Assembly: GCA_003644215.1 (NCBI GenBank)
Contig: QNBU01000048.1
Span: 1 to 7,451, forward strand
DNA: 7,451 nt
DNA from: Planctomycetota bacterium
GTDB taxonomy: Bacteria > Planctomycetota > Phycisphaerae > Sedimentisphaerales > Anaerohalosphaeraceae
Direction of reading: 5' to 3'
This document shows positions 6,114-7,451 of the stretch, piece after piece (the stretch's first letter is position 1; each line of letters starts with the position of its first letter). The translations under genes were made by a program, and so were the position numbers. The notes under the pieces are model-generated. The model was not told where the DNA came from, ran no database searches, and was given only the letters and a program-made list of their open reading frames with translations.

Positions 6114-7451
6114 ATGGATGTGAAAATTAAAAGAGCGCTGATCAGCGTTTCGGACAAAAACGGAGTGGTTGAATTTGCCAAGGCCCTGAGGGCTATGGGT
6201 GTTGAAATCATCAGTACCGGCGGAACAGCGGGCAAGCTGAAAGAAGCCGGGGTGGATGTTGTTAGCGTTGATTCGGTAACGGGTTTCCCGGAGATGATGA
6301 ACGGCCGGGTCAAAACGCTGCACCCGAAAATTCACGGCGGCCTGCTGGGTTTGCGGGATAATGCAGAACACGCCGCGGCGATGAAAGAACATCAGATCGA
6401 ACCGATCGATTTGGTCTGTGTGAATCTCTATCCGTTTGAGCAGACAGTGGCCAAGCCGGGATGTATGCTTGAAGAGGCGATTGAGAATATCGATATCGGC
6501 GGCCCCAGCATGGTTCGCTCGGCGGCTAAAAATAACAAGTTCGTAACGATTGTAACCAATGCGGCCCAGTATGATACGGTGCTGGCCGAGATGAAGGATA
6601 AAAACGGAGCGACGAGCCAGCCATTGCGAACCAAATTTGCACGGGCGGCCTTTTCGCTAACGGCCTCTTATGATGTGGCGATCTCGAAATATCTCAACGC
6701 CCAGGCCCAAGACCTGTTCCCGGATCGTGTCTCGCTTGCGGTCGTCAAAGAGAACGAACTGCGTTACGGCGAAAACCCCCACCAGAAAGGGGCGTTTTAT
6801 AAACTCACCGACAGCGAAGAAGTCAGCGTTGGCGGTGCCAAACTGCTGGACGGCGGCACACCGATTAGTTTCAATAATCTGATGGACACCAATGCGGCAT
6901 TTGAGTTGGTTAAGGAATTTGACACTCCGGCAGCAGTGGGGGTCAAGCATATGAACCCCTGCGGTTGTGCGATGGATGGCGATATTTGCAAAGCGTACGA
7001 AAAGGCCTATCTCGGCGATGTTGTTAGTGCGTTTGGTGGGATTATTGCCCTCAACCGTACGGTGGACAACGAGTTGGCGACTGTCATCATGGAATCCTAT
7101 GCCCGTTTCGGCAAGGCCCAGGGAGCGGCGGGATTTTTCGCTGAGGTAATAATCGCTCCGTCGTACGATGCAGACGCCGTTGAGACGATTCGCACGCTCA
7201 AGGGCTGGGGCCAGCGGGTGCGGCTCTTGGAAACCGGTCCGATTGACCGTGCCAAAATGGATGCGGCTGAATATGATGTTCGCTGTATCGTGGGTGGGTT
7301 GCTCCTGCAACAGCGCGATCTGGTAGCGTGGGAACCGGAGCAATTAAGCTTCCCAACCAAGTTGAAGCCGACCGACGAACAGTTGGAAGATTTGAAACTC
7401 GCCTGGATCACTGCCAAGCATGTCAAGAGTAATACGATCACGCTGGTCAAC
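6114..7451 (+). CDS. purH: Bifunctional AICAR formyltransferase / IMP cyclohydrolase (3' end cut by window edge)
   Basis: PurH catalyses the last two steps of de novo IMP synthesis in the cytoplasm: formylation of AICAR from 10-formyl-THF, then ring closure to IMP. The frame is open from the ATG at 6114 to the window end, giving 446 residues of the usual 510-530, so the last 70-85 residues and the stop are outside. The N-terminal MGS-like cyclohydrolase domain (about 1-145) shows ALISVSDK at 8-15, STGGT at 34-38 and GRVKTLHPKIHGG at 64-76. The transferase domain shows RYGENPHQ at 217-224, SFNNLMDTNAA at 252-262, VKHMNPCG at 277-284 with the catalytic Lys278-His279 pair, and SAFGGIIALNR at 305-315. 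GGLLLQQRD (394-402) and KHVKSN (435-440) follow. The stretch YARFGKAQGAAGFF at 329-342, just before EVIIAPS, looks longer than in common PurH proteins. No purine gene neighbour is visible. Confidence 0.97.
   Translation, partial: MDVKIKRALISVSDKNGVVEFAKALRAMGVEIISTGGTAGKLKEAGVDVVSVDSVTGFPEMMNGRVKTLHPKIHGGLLGLRDNAEHAAAMKEHQIEPIDLVCVNLYPFEQTVAKPGCMLEEAIENIDIGGPSMVRSAAKNNKFVTIVTNAAQYDTVLAEMKDKNGATSQPLRTKFARAAFSLTASYDVAISKYLNAQAQDLFPDRVSLAVVKENELRYGENPHQKGAFYKLTDSEEVSVGGAKLLDGGTPISFNNLMDTNAAFELVKEFDTPAAVGVKHMNPCGCAMDGDICKAYEKAYLGDVVSAFGGIIALNRTVDNELATVIMESYARFGKAQGAAGFFAEVIIAPSYDADAVETIRTLKGWGQRVRLLETGPIDRAKMDAAEYDVRCIVGGLLLQQRDLVAWEPEQLSFPTKLKPTDEQLEDLKLAWITAKHVKSNTITLVN

Noticed and set aside
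6657..7343. Long - strand open frame (228 codons) opposite purH
   Set aside because: It is antisense to conserved PurH motifs, and the translation shows no family signature.

Overview
The window looks like a bacterial chromosome segment with every supported gene on the + strand. It holds the distal half of a canonical F-type ATP synthase operon (atpA, atpG, atpD, atpC), then a small helical protein of unknown function, an exported PQQ-type beta-propeller protein, and the start of purH. Three things suggest Planctomycetota, probably a Phycisphaerae-like lineage: the divergent gamma and epsilon subunits, the exported BamB-like propeller, and the short dispersed-repeat-like sequences between housekeeping genes. 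This placement is an inference from protein and repeat character; no marker gene such as 16S rRNA is present.

Layout. Positions 2-1513: atpA, entering from the left edge and lacking only about four N-terminal residues. 1514-1563: a gap filled by a degenerate 9-10 bp tandem repeat. 1564-2466: atpG. 2467-2575: a gap holding a 59-bp paired inverted repeat that looks like a REPIN. 2576-3985: atpD. 3986-4021: a short GT-rich gap. 4022-4471: atpC. 4472-4536: a gap with a possible promoter whose spacer is a perfect palindrome. 4537-4827: a 96-residue unknown protein. 4867-5979: a secreted beta-propeller. 5980-6113: a gap with two overlapping hairpins. 6114 to the right edge: purH, 446 codons visible, C-terminus missing. 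No intergenic stretch exceeds 300 bases.

How the genes work together. AtpA and AtpD form the alpha3beta3 catalytic hexamer of F1, AtpG is the rotating central shaft, and AtpC is the epsilon subunit at the base of the rotor. All nucleotide-binding motifs are intact, so the enzyme should be functional. The order A-G-D-C is that of ordinary F-ATPases, not of the Na+-type N-ATPase operons. The small protein and the propeller may be read through from the atp operon or from an internal promoter. PurH belongs to purine synthesis and is probably only a neighbour.

I see no defence system, CRISPR array, mobile gene, tRNA or rRNA, and no clear case for a wholly new system. The most unusual items are the REPIN-like element with compensatory stem changes inside the atp operon, the altered DELSEED loop together with divergent rotor subunits, and the uncharacterised helical protein directly after atpC.
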